From contig JACJWR010000002.1 in the NCBI GenBank assembly GCA_020637055.1, forward strand, positions 788,794-852,793: a stretch of 64,000 bases of DNA, read 5' to 3'. Source of the stretch: Actinomycetota bacterium (GTDB taxonomy: Bacteria; Actinomycetota; Actinomycetes; S36-B12; UBA10799). The notes beneath the pieces were generated by a model, which was given only the letters and a program-made list of their open reading frames with translations, did not search any database and had not been told where the DNA came from. A program made the position numbers and the translations under genes. This document shows, in pieces, positions 46,702-55,719 of the stretch (position 1 is the stretch's first letter; every line of letters begins with the position of its first letter).

Positions 46702-47384
46702 CGGGATCGCTCCACTACCAGCGCCTGCACCGTCGCGATCACACTCTCCAGATCCGCATAGGTGGCGTCGACCACCACCGCATCGTCGGCCTGTGTCAAC
46801 GGACTGACCGTGCGGTCGGAGTCGGCCGCGTCCCGACGCGCCAAGTCGGCTTGGGTTTCGGCAACCCCGACCTGTTGTCCCCGTGCTGTGTCCTCGGCCG
46901 CCCGCCGCTGGGCGCGCACTGCCGGGTCCGCCATCAGGAAGACTTTCACATCGGCATCTGGCAGGACGACGGTACCGATGTCACGACCCTCGACGATGAT
47001 TCCACGGCCGCTCGCGAGGGCGTCCCGCACCGCCTGCCGCTGCAGTTCCACGAGCCGCCGGCGCACCTGGGGAATCGCACTCACGGCACTGACCGCTGCG
47101 GTGACCGCTGGGGAGCGGATCTCAAGCGACACATCCTCAGTCGCCAACGCCACGGCAGGTGCTTCCGGATCCGTGGTGGTGACGATGTCCGGGCCTTCTA
47201 GGTGAGCCACCACGGCGGGCACGTCCGCCACGTCGATGTCGTTGCGGAGCAGCCACAAGGTGAAGGCCCGGTACATGGCGCCGGTATCCAAGTAGCGCAT
47301 GCCCAACCGGGCGGCCACACCGCGACTCACGCTCGACTTCCCGGAGCCTGCTGAGCCGTCGATCGCCACCGTGAGTGCAGTCAT
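46698..47384 (-). CDS. cmk: Cytidylate kinase
   Basis: Phosphorylates CMP and dCMP. 228 residues. Seen: AIDGSAGSGKSSVSRGVA (P-loop), RYLDTGAMYRAFTLWLL, IIVEGRDIGTVVLPDADVKVFL, and RRDAADSDRTVSPL (LID region). The start ATG at 47384. It is followed by plsC and der with 4-nt and 11-nt overlaps, a translationally coupled group. Confidence 0.97.
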   Translation of the reverse strand: MTALTVAIDGSAGSGKSSVSRGVAARLGMRYLDTGAMYRAFTLWLLRNDIDVADVPAVVAHLEGPDIVTTTDPEAPAVALATEDVSLEIRSPAVTAAVSAVSAIPQVRRRLVELQRQAVRDALASGRGIIVEGRDIGTVVLPDADVKVFLMADPAVRAQRRAAEDTARGQQVGVAETQADLARRDAADSDRTVSPLTQADDAVVVDATYADLESVIATVQALVVERSR

Positions 47385-47415
47385 GCCTCCACACCCTAGT
47401 CACCCTGGACGTCTC

Positions 47416-48510
47416 CTACTGGAGCACCAACCAAGCTCCTGCGGCGAGGGCCTCCCGCAAGCTGGATTCCACCTCCGGCAAGACGTAGAGGTGCGCGATG
47501 GCGGTCAGCCTGCCGTCGGTGTGCTCGATGCGCACGTCCTCCAGGTTCACCCCGTGCCGCCCAGCCGCCAGGAACAGTCGGCCGAGTTCTCCGGGCGCGT
47601 CCGGTACCTCGACCGGCACATCGACGTAGTCCGGAGCCACGCCACCGCCATGTTTCCCCGGGAGCATCTCCGACCCGCGGTTGCCTGCCGCGATGAGGCG
47701 CGCCACGGTCGCCTCGCCGTTCGCCCCGTCGAGGGCCCCCACGATGCCATCGAGGTCGTGCCTCAGCGCGTGCAACACGGCCGCCACCTCTTGGGCGTTC
47801 GTGCACAAGATGTCGGCCCACAGATCGGGGTCGCTGCCGGCGATGCGGACGACGTCGCGCAACCCCTGTCCGGCAACGGCGACGGTCTGCGAGTCGGCAT
47901 CAGCCAGCCTGGCGGCCATCAGCGAGGACACCACTTGCGGCGCGTGCGACGTGAGGGCCACCGCCCGGTCGTGCAGTTGCGCCGGCATCTCGCGCACCGC
48001 GGCTCCGGTGGACGCCGCCAGCTGCGCGACCAATTCGACTCGATCCGGTTCCGCCTCCCGGGTCGGCGTCAGCAACCAGGTCCGACCATGGAAGAGTTCG
48101 GCGTTCGCGGCACCTGGGCCACTGGTCTCGCGTCCGGCCATCGGGTGTCCGCCCACAAAACGGCGCAAGTCCGCCCGTCGCCGGGCCAACTCCGCGATGA
48201 CCGGGGCCTTGACGCTGGACACGTCTGTGACGGTGGTGTCGGGGTAGGCCCGAAGGGCCTCGGCGATCACTCCCGCAGCCGCCGACGGTGGCACTGCGAC
48301 GACCACCAGATCGAAGGGGATCCACTCCTCGGGCAACCGGCGCCCCGCGCCGATGGCTTCGGCCTCGCGCACGTGCTCCCGGTCTCGGTCGCTCAGCCAC
48401 ACCTGATGCCCGCGAGCCGTGGCGGCCAGTCCGACGCTGGTACCGATCAACCCGGTGCCGACCACCAGGATGCGCAGCGGCTGATCCCCAGTCGTGGCCG
48501 GGCCGTTCAT
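47416..48510 (-). CDS. tyrA: Prephenate dehydrogenase
   Basis: Oxidative decarboxylation of prephenate to 4-hydroxyphenylpyruvate in tyrosine synthesis. 364 residues. Seen: the Rossmann motif VVGTGLIGTSVGLA, SSVKAPVIAELARR, GGHPMAGRETSGP, and a C-terminal ACT-type domain (VPDAPGELGRLFLAAGRHGVN) that could sense tyrosine. The ATG at 48510 overlaps the stop of aroH by 4 nt, so the two shikimate-branch genes are coupled. Confidence 0.95.
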   Translation of the reverse strand: MNGPATTGDQPLRILVVGTGLIGTSVGLAATARGHQVWLSDRDREHVREAEAIGAGRRLPEEWIPFDLVVVAVPPSAAAGVIAEALRAYPDTTVTDVSSVKAPVIAELARRRADLRRFVGGHPMAGRETSGPGAANAELFHGRTWLLTPTREAEPDRVELVAQLAASTGAAVREMPAQLHDRAVALTSHAPQVVSSLMAARLADADSQTVAVAGQGLRDVVRIAGSDPDLWADILCTNAQEVAAVLHALRHDLDGIVGALDGANGEATVARLIAAGNRGSEMLPGKHGGGVAPDYVDVPVEVPDAPGELGRLFLAAGRHGVNLEDVRIEHTDGRLTAIAHLYVLPEVESSLREALAAGAWLVLQ

Positions 48511-48875
48511 GGACCGGGTTCCGGAGCCGCGCGCAACGTGTCGGTGCCGCGAAGGTAGGGGTGCCAGACGTTGGCCCTTGGACGCTCGGTCTCGGCGTGC
48601 ATCATCACCCGGATCACGAAAGGCATGGCACCGGGGATGTCCAGTTCCTGAGCGCACATCAACGGCACGTCCGTGAGGCCCATGCCCCTGGCCGCGGCGG
48701 CCGGGAAGGCGCATCGAAGGTCGGGGGTGGCGGTGAAGAACACACTGATGAGATCGTCGGAGTCGAGTTCGTTGCCTTCGATCATCGCCGTGAGCAACTC
48801 CACGACCGCCTCGGCCATCTCCGACTCCGAGTCCTGCCCAAGGCGCGTCGCACCTCGAATCGCACGCACCGCCAT
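48507..48875 (-). CDS. aroH: Chorismate mutase, AroH type
   Basis: Converts chorismate to prephenate. 122 residues in the monofunctional AroH fold: MAVRAIRGATRLGQDSESEM at the start, SVFFTATPDLRCAFPAAAAR, and LDIPGAMPFVIRVMMH. The ATG at 48875 has GAAGG upstream; longer forms of the frame have no family similarity. It feeds TyrA, encoded immediately downstream. Confidence 0.94.
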   Translation of the reverse strand: MAVRAIRGATRLGQDSESEMAEAVVELLTAMIEGNELDSDDLISVFFTATPDLRCAFPAAAARGMGLTDVPLMCAQELDIPGAMPFVIRVMMHAETERPRANVWHPYLRGTDTLRAAPEPGP

Positions 48876-48961
48876 TCCAGCACCTTCCCTCACGCTCGAA
48901 CAGGCAGCAAACACCTGGTCAGTCAAGCGTATGCGCTGCCCGGACCCGGTGAAGGCAGAGG

Positions 48962-49741
48962 TCACATTCCCACGGCCGTGTACAGAGCACCCAGTTCCTC
49001 GCGGCTCAGGCGACGCAACTTGCCTGGCTTGAGGCCCCCCAGGTGAAGAGGACCCACTTGGGTTCGCACCAACCCCGACACCGGATGCCCGACCGACTGC
49101 AGCAGTCGCCGGACGACGTGTTTGCGTCCCTCGTGGATGACCAACTCAAGGTGCACTTTCGCACCGTGGGTGGACACCACCCGGATCGATTCCACCTCCA
49201 CCACCCGACCGTCCAACTCCACCCCGGCTCGCAACCTACCCAACGTGGCCGGCTTGATGGGTCCGGCGACTTCGGCCAGGTAGGTCTTGGCGACACCATG
49301 GGACGGGTGGGTGAGACGGTTCGCCAACTCGCCATCGTTGGTCAGGAGCAGCAGACCCGAGGTCGCGGCATCGAGGCGGCCGACGTGGTAGACCCGCTGG
49401 TCGAGTCCGCCGACCAGATCGCCGACGCACGGTCGGCCTTGCGGGTCGGACATGGTCGAGTGCACACCCACCGGCTTGTTCAACATGTACACCGCGGCAC
49501 CGGCCGCCGTCGGCACGCGCACGCCATCCACGTGGATCACCGCCGATTCGGGGTCGACGCGCATGCCCTGACCCCGGACGACCTCCCCGTCGACGGTCAC
49601 CCGGCCGGCGTCAATCAACACCTCTGCGTAGCGTCGCGAACCCACCCCGGCCGCAGCGAGCACCTTCTGCAGCCGAACGCCCTCGGCGGCTGGTTGAGGT
49701 CCCCGACGGGACGAGTGGTGTCCGGAGTCACTCGGTGCCAT
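48962..49741 (-). CDS. rluB: 23S rRNA pseudouridine synthase, RluB/RsuA family
   Basis: A 259-residue enzyme with an N-terminal S4 RNA-binding domain (VRLQKVLAAAGVGSRRYAEVLI) and a catalytic domain: YMLNKPVGVHST, YHVGRLDAATSGLLLLTNDGELANRLTHPS with the nucleophilic Asp, and EGRKHVVRRLLQSVGHPV. The start overlaps scpB by 14 nt. The scpA-scpB-rluB-cmk-der order matches other actinomycetes, though here tyrA-aroH are inserted. Confidence 0.95.
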   Translation of the reverse strand: MAPSDSGHHSSRRGPQPAAEGVRLQKVLAAAGVGSRRYAEVLIDAGRVTVDGEVVRGQGMRVDPESAVIHVDGVRVPTAAGAAVYMLNKPVGVHSTMSDPQGRPCVGDLVGGLDQRVYHVGRLDAATSGLLLLTNDGELANRLTHPSHGVAKTYLAEVAGPIKPATLGRLRAGVELDGRVVEVESIRVVSTHGAKVHLELVIHEGRKHVVRRLLQSVGHPVSGLVRTQVGPLHLGGLKPGKLRRLSREELGALYTAVGM

Positions 49742-50339
49742 CGATGATCTCATCGAGTTCTTCGCCGATGGGGACGTGCTCCGCCAAGGGCGGCAGGTCA
49801 TCGAGTCCGGCCAGGCCCAGTCGTTCGAGGAAATACTCCGTGGTGCCGTACAACGCTGCTCCGGTGTCCTCCTCGGTTCCGACTTGCACCAGCAGCCCCC
49901 GGGTGAGCAGCGTGCGCACCACCCCGTCGACGTTCACCCCCCGGACCGCGCTGATCCGCGACCGGCTGACAGGTTGCCGGTAGGCGACCACGGCCAAGGT
50001 CTCCAGCGCGGCCTGCGACAGCCGCGCGCTCTGGCCTTCGGTGACGTAGCGGGTCACCACGTCCTGGCAGTCGGCACTGGTGTAGTAGCGCCACCCGGTC
50101 GACGACTTGCGCAGTTCGAAACCGCGACCGCTGGTGCGATAGTCGGCGGCCAACTCGGTCAGCGCCGCGTCCACCTGCGGCACCGGTCTGCCGGTCGTGC
50201 TGGCGAGCGTTTCGACCGACATCGGCTCGTCGGCGATGATCAGCAGCGCCTCCAGCGCCGCGGCCAGGCTCGGCGCCCCGAGCGCCGGTGGCGGCACGAT
50301 CACCTGGTCAGACAGGTCAATCATCTCGCCGTCAGTCAT
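49728..50339 (-). CDS. scpB: Segregation and condensation protein B
   Basis: The winged-helix partner of the Smc-ScpA complex. 203 residues. Seen: LAAALEALLIIADEPMS, the ELRKSSTGWRYYT segment, LSQAALETLAVVAYRQPVSR and ISAVRGVNVDGVVRTLLTRGLL. It overlaps scpA by 4 nt. The N-terminus is acidic and short. Complexed with ScpA it bridges Smc heads. Confidence 0.96.
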   Translation of the reverse strand: MTDGEMIDLSDQVIVPPPALGAPSLAAALEALLIIADEPMSVETLASTTGRPVPQVDAALTELAADYRTSGRGFELRKSSTGWRYYTSADCQDVVTRYVTEGQSARLSQAALETLAVVAYRQPVSRSRISAVRGVNVDGVVRTLLTRGLLVQVGTEEDTGAALYGTTEYFLERLGLAGLDDLPPLAEHVPIGEELDEIIDGTE

Positions 50340-51163
50340 GTGGCTCCGTCCTGCTCGTCGAAATCCGACACGTCAATCTCGTCACTTTCGCTTCCCGTCC
50401 AACGAATGTTGAGCTCCGCCAGTCCGGCCGCTTGGTCGAATCCCACCACGCCCTCGCGATAGAGCTCCAGCAGGGCCAGGAATCTGGCGATCACCACGTG
50501 GACCGATTCCGCCCCCGACACGAGGTGTCGGAAAGTCGCACTCTTCTTGTGCCGCAACACGGCCATGAGCAGCACCGCCTGCTCACGCACACTGACCGGC
50601 GCCACGTGGACGTGATCCGTGGCGACCTCCGGGACCGGTTTGGGCGCCAGCACGCCGGCGGCGAAATCCGCGAAAGCTCTCGGTCCAATGCCCAGGATCA
50701 CATCGGGGAGCAGGAGTGCGAGGTCCGGATCGAGTCCGGTTGTCCGCGGGAGCCGCCGAGGGGCGGCGGCGAACATCTCCTCGAACTCGGCAGCCACCGC
50801 CTTGAAAGCCCGGTACTGCAGCAGTCGGGCGAACAACAGGTCGCGGGCCTCGAGCAGTTCCAGGTCGTCCTCGTCGGACACTTCACCGTCGGGGAGTAGT
50901 CGGGCCGCCTTGAGATCGAGCAAGGTGGCGGCGATCAGCAGGAACTCGGTCGTCTCGTCGAGATCCCAGGCCGCCCCTTGGGCGCGGATGTGCGCGATGT
51001 AGTCGTCGGTCACCTGGTGCAGAGCGAGTTCGGTGACGTCGAGTTTGTGTTTGGCGATGAGCGACAGCAGCAGGTCGAAGGGTCCGCTGAAAGAGTCGAG
51101 GCTGACCGCGAAGCCGACTTCAGGACCCTCTGGATCCTCCGCGGTCGCCGTCTCGCTCACCAT
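50336..51163 (-). CDS. scpA: Segregation and condensation protein A
   Basis: The kleisin that closes the Smc ring. 275 residues. Seen: the N-terminal FSGPFDLLLSLIAKHKLDVTEL, EFLLIAATLLDLKAARLLP, and the C-terminal winged helix with VHVVIARFLALLELYREG. Starts at ATG 51163, 5 nt after xerD ends. No parA gene precedes it, unlike in Mycobacterium. Confidence 0.96.
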   Translation of the reverse strand: MVSETATAEDPEGPEVGFAVSLDSFSGPFDLLLSLIAKHKLDVTELALHQVTDDYIAHIRAQGAAWDLDETTEFLLIAATLLDLKAARLLPDGEVSDEDDLELLEARDLLFARLLQYRAFKAVAAEFEEMFAAAPRRLPRTTGLDPDLALLLPDVILGIGPRAFADFAAGVLAPKPVPEVATDHVHVAPVSVREQAVLLMAVLRHKKSATFRHLVSGAESVHVVIARFLALLELYREGVVGFDQAAGLAELNIRWTGSESDEIDVSDFDEQDGAT

Positions 51164-51168
51164 TCGGC

Positions 51169-52137
51169 TCAGCCTAGACCTGTGGAGCGGGCGCGCGGGT
51201 GGGACGTGCGGTATTCGGCGATCATCCGCTGCGGAGTCACGAGCGTGTAGATCTGGGTGGTGGTGACCGAGGCGTGCCCCAGCAACTCTTGGACCACACG
51301 GACGTCGGCGCCTCCGTCGAGCAGATGCGTGGCGAACGAATGGCGCAGCGTGTGCGGCGAGATGCGATCCTCCAGGTCAGCCCTTGCACCGGCCCGCTGC
51401 AGGATCTGGTAGCCACTCTGGCGGGTGAGCCGAGAGCCGCGGGCCGTCAGGAACAGTGCGGGGCTGAATCTGCCCCGGATCGCCAACTGTGGGCGACTGC
51501 GCACCAGGTACCCGTCCAGGGCCCGTTGGGCCGCGCGACCGAACGGCACCAGCCGCTCTTTGCCACCTTTACCCCGCAGCATCAGAACGCCCATGCCTTC
51601 GCCTTCATGGTCATCGGGCAGATCGTCGACGTCGAGGGCGGTGAGCTCGGAGATGCGCGCCCCGGTGGCGTAGAGCAGTTCCAGCAGGGCGGAGTCGCGC
51701 AGCGCCAGCGTCTCATCGGGTTGGGAGCGTGCGGCATCGAGCAGCGCGGCGACCTGTTCGTAGCGCAAGGCCTTCGGCAGCCGTCGAGGCAGCACCGGGG
51801 CGGGCACCTCCCTGCTGACGTCTTCGGCGATGACACCTTCGGCCACTTCGAACTCCAACAGCGCCCGTAGCGCAGCCAAGGCGCGAGCGACCGACGCCGG
51901 AGCAAGCGGAGGGTGGTCGCAGTCGCCGGTGCCGAGGTAGGTCAGGAAGTCCTCCACGTCGGCACGTGAGACGTCGCCAAACCGGCCAAGCCCACGAGCC
52001 TGCGCGAACTGCGCGAAGCGCAGCAGATCCCGTCGATACCCGTCGACCGTGTGCCGGCTCAGTCCGCGCTCAGCGGCGATGTGCGCACAGTACCGGTCGA
52101 TGGCGGCGGCGAATCCGTCTTGACCCACCTGGTTCAC
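51169..52137 (-). CDS. xerD: Tyrosine recombinase XerD
   Basis: Resolves chromosome dimers at dif with XerC. 322 residues. N-terminal SAM-like domain (RYCAHIAAERGLSRHTVDGYRRDL); catalytic residues: Arg in TGARISELTALDVDD, His-x-x-Arg in HTLRHSFATHLLDGG, LLGHAS and the Tyr in TQIYTLVTP. GTG start at 52137, overlapping the ald stop by 4 nt. The lack of nearby prophage genes and its place beside scpA favour the housekeeping recombinase. Confidence 0.95.
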   Translation of the reverse strand: MNQVGQDGFAAAIDRYCAHIAAERGLSRHTVDGYRRDLLRFAQFAQARGLGRFGDVSRADVEDFLTYLGTGDCDHPPLAPASVARALAALRALLEFEVAEGVIAEDVSREVPAPVLPRRLPKALRYEQVAALLDAARSQPDETLALRDSALLELLYATGARISELTALDVDDLPDDHEGEGMGVLMLRGKGGKERLVPFGRAAQRALDGYLVRSRPQLAIRGRFSPALFLTARGSRLTRQSGYQILQRAGARADLEDRISPHTLRHSFATHLLDGGADVRVVQELLGHASVTTTQIYTLVTPQRMIAEYRTSHPRARSTGLG

Positions 52138-53249
52138 GCCAGGATCTCACCCAACGGCCGGTGCGGCAGTCCGAATGCCTCCGCCACGGCGGCGTAGACG
52201 ATCTGCGAGGCGTGCACGTTGAGGCCGAGCGCCAGGGCGGGGTCACGCCGGCAGGCGTCGCGCCACCCGTGGTCCGCCAGTTCCACGACGTACGGCAACG
52301 TCACGTTGGTCAGCGCCCAGGTGCTGGTGTGCGGCACCGCCCCGGGCATGTTGGCCACGCAGTAGAAGAGCGAATCGTGCACTGCATACGTCGGATCGGC
52401 GTGGGTGGTCGGCCGGGAATCTTCGAAGCAACCGCCCTGGTCGATGGAGATGTCGACCAGCACTGAGCCCGGCTTCATCCGCGCCACCAGTTCGTTGCTC
52501 ACCAGCATGGGAGCCTTGGCTCCCGGAACAAGCACCGCACCCACGACGAGGTCCGCATCGAGCACACACCGCTCCACCTCGTAGGCATTGCTGGCGACGG
52601 TCTGCATGTGGCCCTGGTAGATCGCATCGACGTAGCGGAGTTTGGCGACGTTGCGGTCGAGGATCAGCACTTCGGCCTGCATCCCGAGCGCGATCGCAGC
52701 GGCGTTCATTCCGGAGACGCCGGCGCCGAGCACCACCACCTTGGCGGCATGTACACCGGACACTCCACCCATCAGCACGCCACGCCCGCCATGGGCCCGC
52801 ATGAGCGCGTGCGAACCGACCTGAGGAGCCAACCGTCCGGCCACCTCCGACATCGGAGCGAGCAGCGGGAGACTGTGGTCGGGCAGTTCGACGGTCTCGT
52901 AGGCGATCGCCGTGATACCGCTGGCGATCAGGGCATCGGTACAGGACCGGGACGCCGCAAGGTGCAGGTAGGTGAACAGCACTTGATCGGCGCGCATCCG
53001 GTGGTACTCGGACTCGATCGGTTCCTTGACCTTGAGGATCAGGTCGCCGTCAGCCCAAACGTCGTCCGGCGTCGGGAGGATCTCAGCTCCGGCGGCCACG
53101 AATTCCGCGTCGGGAATCGACGATCCGTCGCCGGCGCCGCGCTCGATCACCACATCATGGCCGTGACGGCGCAACTCCCAGACCCCCGCCGGAGTGATGG
53201 CCACCCGATATTCGTTGTCCTTGACTTCCCGCGGCACACCGACCTTCAT
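52134..53249 (-). CDS. ald: Alanine dehydrogenase
   Basis: Reversible NAD-dependent oxidative deamination of L-alanine to pyruvate and ammonia. 371 residues. Seen: MKVGVPREVKDNEYRVAITP, LFTYLHLAASRSCTDALI, HGGRGVLMGGVSGVHAAKV and the NAD-binding GAGVSGMNAAAIALGMQA. The ATG at 53249 has GGAGG upstream. Coupled to xerD by a 4-nt overlap, an unusual partner. Confidence 0.96.
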   Translation of the reverse strand: MKVGVPREVKDNEYRVAITPAGVWELRRHGHDVVIERGAGDGSSIPDAEFVAAGAEILPTPDDVWADGDLILKVKEPIESEYHRMRADQVLFTYLHLAASRSCTDALIASGITAIAYETVELPDHSLPLLAPMSEVAGRLAPQVGSHALMRAHGGRGVLMGGVSGVHAAKVVVLGAGVSGMNAAAIALGMQAEVLILDRNVAKLRYVDAIYQGHMQTVASNAYEVERCVLDADLVVGAVLVPGAKAPMLVSNELVARMKPGSVLVDISIDQGGCFEDSRPTTHADPTYAVHDSLFYCVANMPGAVPHTSTWALTNVTLPYVVELADHGWRDACRRDPALALGLNVHASQIVYAAVAEAFGLPHRPLGEILA

Positions 53250-53309
53250 GTCCATCCTCCGACGCCTAGGGCCGACGGTGGCACGCGCCACCTAGGCACA
53301 AGGTATCGG

Positions 53310-53981
53310 CTAGGTCCGGTCGACGCGGCGTGTTCGGCCGGTGCTGACGACCCGTTCCCGGATCGGCCAGGGACTGTCCGTCGGTCGCAAGGTGTCCCAC
53401 CCGGTGGCCCGGCTCGACCAGGCCGCGAGGACACCGACGACGGTCGTGGGATTCTGCAACTGGCCGGCCAAGACCAAGTCGCGCGCCTCGTCGAGTGACA
53501 CCCAGGCGCGCGGCAAGTCCACCTCCTCCGCTTCGCCGGTGGCGGGCCGTCCACCGTCGAGACGTCGCAGGCCCCGGGCGAGGAAACACCGGAAACACTC
53601 CGACGATCCGCCAGGCGAATTGGCGAAGTCAACCAACAGGTGCCATTCGTCAGCAGTGAAGCCGGCTTCTTCTGCGAGCTCCCGCTGAGCGGCGAGCAGC
53701 GGATCCTCGCCCGGCTTGTCGAGCAGACCGGCCGGCGGTTCGAACAGATAGCGGCCCACCGGGTGCCGGTATTGGCGCACCAGCAGGACTCGGTCGTCCT
53801 CGTCGAGCGCCACCACACCGACAGCGCCGGGATGGACAACCAGATCCCTCACGACCCGCTGATCGGCGAAGTCCAGTTCGTCGCTGCGCACATCCCAGAT
53901 ACCTCCTCGAAACCGGGGTGTGCTCGCCAGAATGGCCACGTCGGCATCGGCATCGGCGACGGGACCCGCCCACTCGCTCAC
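53310..53981 (-). CDS. NUDIX hydrolase, ADP-ribose pyrophosphatase type
   Basis: A 223-residue NUDIX enzyme. The Nudix box G-x5-E-x7-REUxEExGU is present (GLLDKPGEDPLLAAQRELAEEAGF region). Also FEPPAGLLD and RQYRHPVGRYLFEPP, typical of ADP-ribose pyrophosphatases. It overlaps the end of pyrG by 4 nt, the same pairing as Rv1699-Rv1700 in M. tuberculosis. Confidence 0.93.
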   Translation of the reverse strand: MSEWAGPVADADADVAILASTPRFRGGIWDVRSDELDFADQRVVRDLVVHPGAVGVVALDEDDRVLLVRQYRHPVGRYLFEPPAGLLDKPGEDPLLAAQRELAEEAGFTADEWHLLVDFANSPGGSSECFRCFLARGLRRLDGGRPATGEAEEVDLPRAWVSLDEARDLVLAGQLQNPTTVVGVLAAWSSRATGWDTLRPTDSPWPIRERVVSTGRTRRVDRT

Positions 53982-55648
53982 GAGGCCGCCGCCAAGGCAC
54001 CCGACCTGACCAAGGCCGCCTTCACCAGGCCGGCGAACAAGGGGTGGGCAGAGGTGGGGCGGGAGCGGAATTCGGGGTGAGCTTGGGTGGCGACGAAGAA
54101 GGGATGGGTCTCGCGTGGCAACTCGACGAACTCCACCAACCTGCCGTCCGGCGAGGTACCCGAGATGACCAGCCCGGCGGAGGTCAGCTCGTCCCGCACC
54201 GCGTTGTTCACTTCGAATCGGTGCCGATGCCGTTCGGTCACTTCGGGCTTGCCATACAGTTCCCGCACGATGCTGCCTTCGATCAGGTGCGCCGGATACG
54301 AACCGAGCCGCATCGTGCCGCCCATGTCGCGTTCACCGGAGACCACGTCTTCCTGGTCCGCCATGGTCGCGATCACCGGATGCTCGGTCTGCGGATCGAA
54401 TTCGGTGGAGTTGGCATCCGACCAATCAAGCACGTCCCGGGCGTATTCGATGACCATGCACTGCAGTCCGAGGCACAACCCGAGTGTGGGCACCCCGTTC
54501 TCGCGCGCGTACCGCAAGGCCCCGACCTTGCCATCGATACCACGCACCCCGAAGCCGCCGGGGACACAGATCGCGTCCGCGCCGGCCAGGGCTTTGGCCG
54601 CTCCGGCCTTGGTGACGCAGTCGTCGCTGGGCACCCAACGCAACTCGATGTGGCAGTCGTTGGCGAAGCCGCCTGCCCGTAGCGCTTCGGTGACAGAAAG
54701 GTAGGCGTCGGGCAGATCGACGTACTTGCCCACCAAGGCCAGCGTGATCCGGTGTTCCGGGTGGTGGACCCGGCGCAGCAGGTCGTCCCATTCGTCCCAC
54801 TTGACGTCCCGGAAAGGCAGGTTGAGCCGCCGCACCACAAACGCGTCGAGTCCCTCGTCGTGGAGAACCTTGGGGATGTCGTAGATGCTGGCGGCGTCGG
54901 GAGCGGCGACAACCCCGTCGAGGTCGACGTCGCAGGCGCGCGAGATCTTGCGCTTGATGTCGTCGGGCACCTCGCGGTCGCAGCGCAGCACGATGGCGTC
55001 GGGCTGCACACCGATGGAGCGCAGCGCGGCCACCGAGTGTTGCGTCGGTTTGGTCTTCAACTCCCCCGACGGCCCGATATAGGGCAACAGCGATACGTGC
55101 AGGAAGAAGACGTTGTCACGGCCGAGGTCCTGTCGAAGTTGTCGGACGGCCTCCAGGAAAGGTTGCGATTCAATGTCGCCGACGGTGCCGCCGACCTCCG
55201 TGATCACGACGTCCACGTCATCGACGTCCAGCGAGGTCATACGCAGTTTGATCTCGTCGGTGATGTGCGGGATCACCTGCACCGTGTCGCCCAGGTAGTC
55301 CCCGCGCCGCTCCTTGGCGATCACCGAGGAGTACACCTGTCCGGTGGTCACGTTGGCCGACTGCCCGAGGTCGGTGTTGAGGAAGCGCTCGTAGTGACCG
55401 ATGTCGAGATCGGTCTCGGCGCCGTCGTCGGTGACGAACACCTCCCCGTGTTGAAAGGGGTTCATGGTGCCGGGGTCGACGTTGAGGTAGGGGTCGAGTT
55501 TCTGCATGGTCACCCGCAGCCCGCGGGAACTGAGCAGTTGACCGAGGCTGGAGGCTGTCAAACCCTTGCCGAGCGAGGACGCGACCCCGCCGGTGACGAC
55601 GATGTGTCGAGTTGACTTGGGAGCGGAGCGGAGAAGGTTTCGGCGCAC
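53978..55648 (-). CDS. pyrG: CTP synthase
   Basis: Makes CTP from UTP, ATP and glutamine. 556 residues. N-terminal synthetase domain with VTGGVASSLGKGLTASSLG and GDIESQPFLEAVRQL; C-terminal glutaminase with GGFGVRGIDGKVGALRYARE, the nucleophile Cys in LGLCLGLQCMVIEYAR, and HPEFRSRPT. The GTG at 55648 is the likely start. Directly downstream of recN, with no steA/steB-type genes between. Confidence 0.98.
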   Translation of the reverse strand: MRRNLLRSAPKSTRHIVVTGGVASSLGKGLTASSLGQLLSSRGLRVTMQKLDPYLNVDPGTMNPFQHGEVFVTDDGAETDLDIGHYERFLNTDLGQSANVTTGQVYSSVIAKERRGDYLGDTVQVIPHITDEIKLRMTSLDVDDVDVVITEVGGTVGDIESQPFLEAVRQLRQDLGRDNVFFLHVSLLPYIGPSGELKTKPTQHSVAALRSIGVQPDAIVLRCDREVPDDIKRKISRACDVDLDGVVAAPDAASIYDIPKVLHDEGLDAFVVRRLNLPFRDVKWDEWDDLLRRVHHPEHRITLALVGKYVDLPDAYLSVTEALRAGGFANDCHIELRWVPSDDCVTKAGAAKALAGADAICVPGGFGVRGIDGKVGALRYARENGVPTLGLCLGLQCMVIEYARDVLDWSDANSTEFDPQTEHPVIATMADQEDVVSGERDMGGTMRLGSYPAHLIEGSIVRELYGKPEVTERHRHRFEVNNAVRDELTSAGLVISGTSPDGRLVEFVELPRETHPFFVATQAHPEFRSRPTSAHPLFAGLVKAALVRSGALAAAS

Positions 55649-55719
55649 GGATAATCACCGTAACAGCAGGCTCGGCCCGGCGGCATCACCCGCGCCCGCT
55701 CATTGCGCATGACTTGACG

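Noticed and set aside
51169..52137. Phage integrase
   Set aside because: The tyrosine recombinase lies beside scpA in a conserved housekeeping order and matches XerD; no prophage genes nearby.
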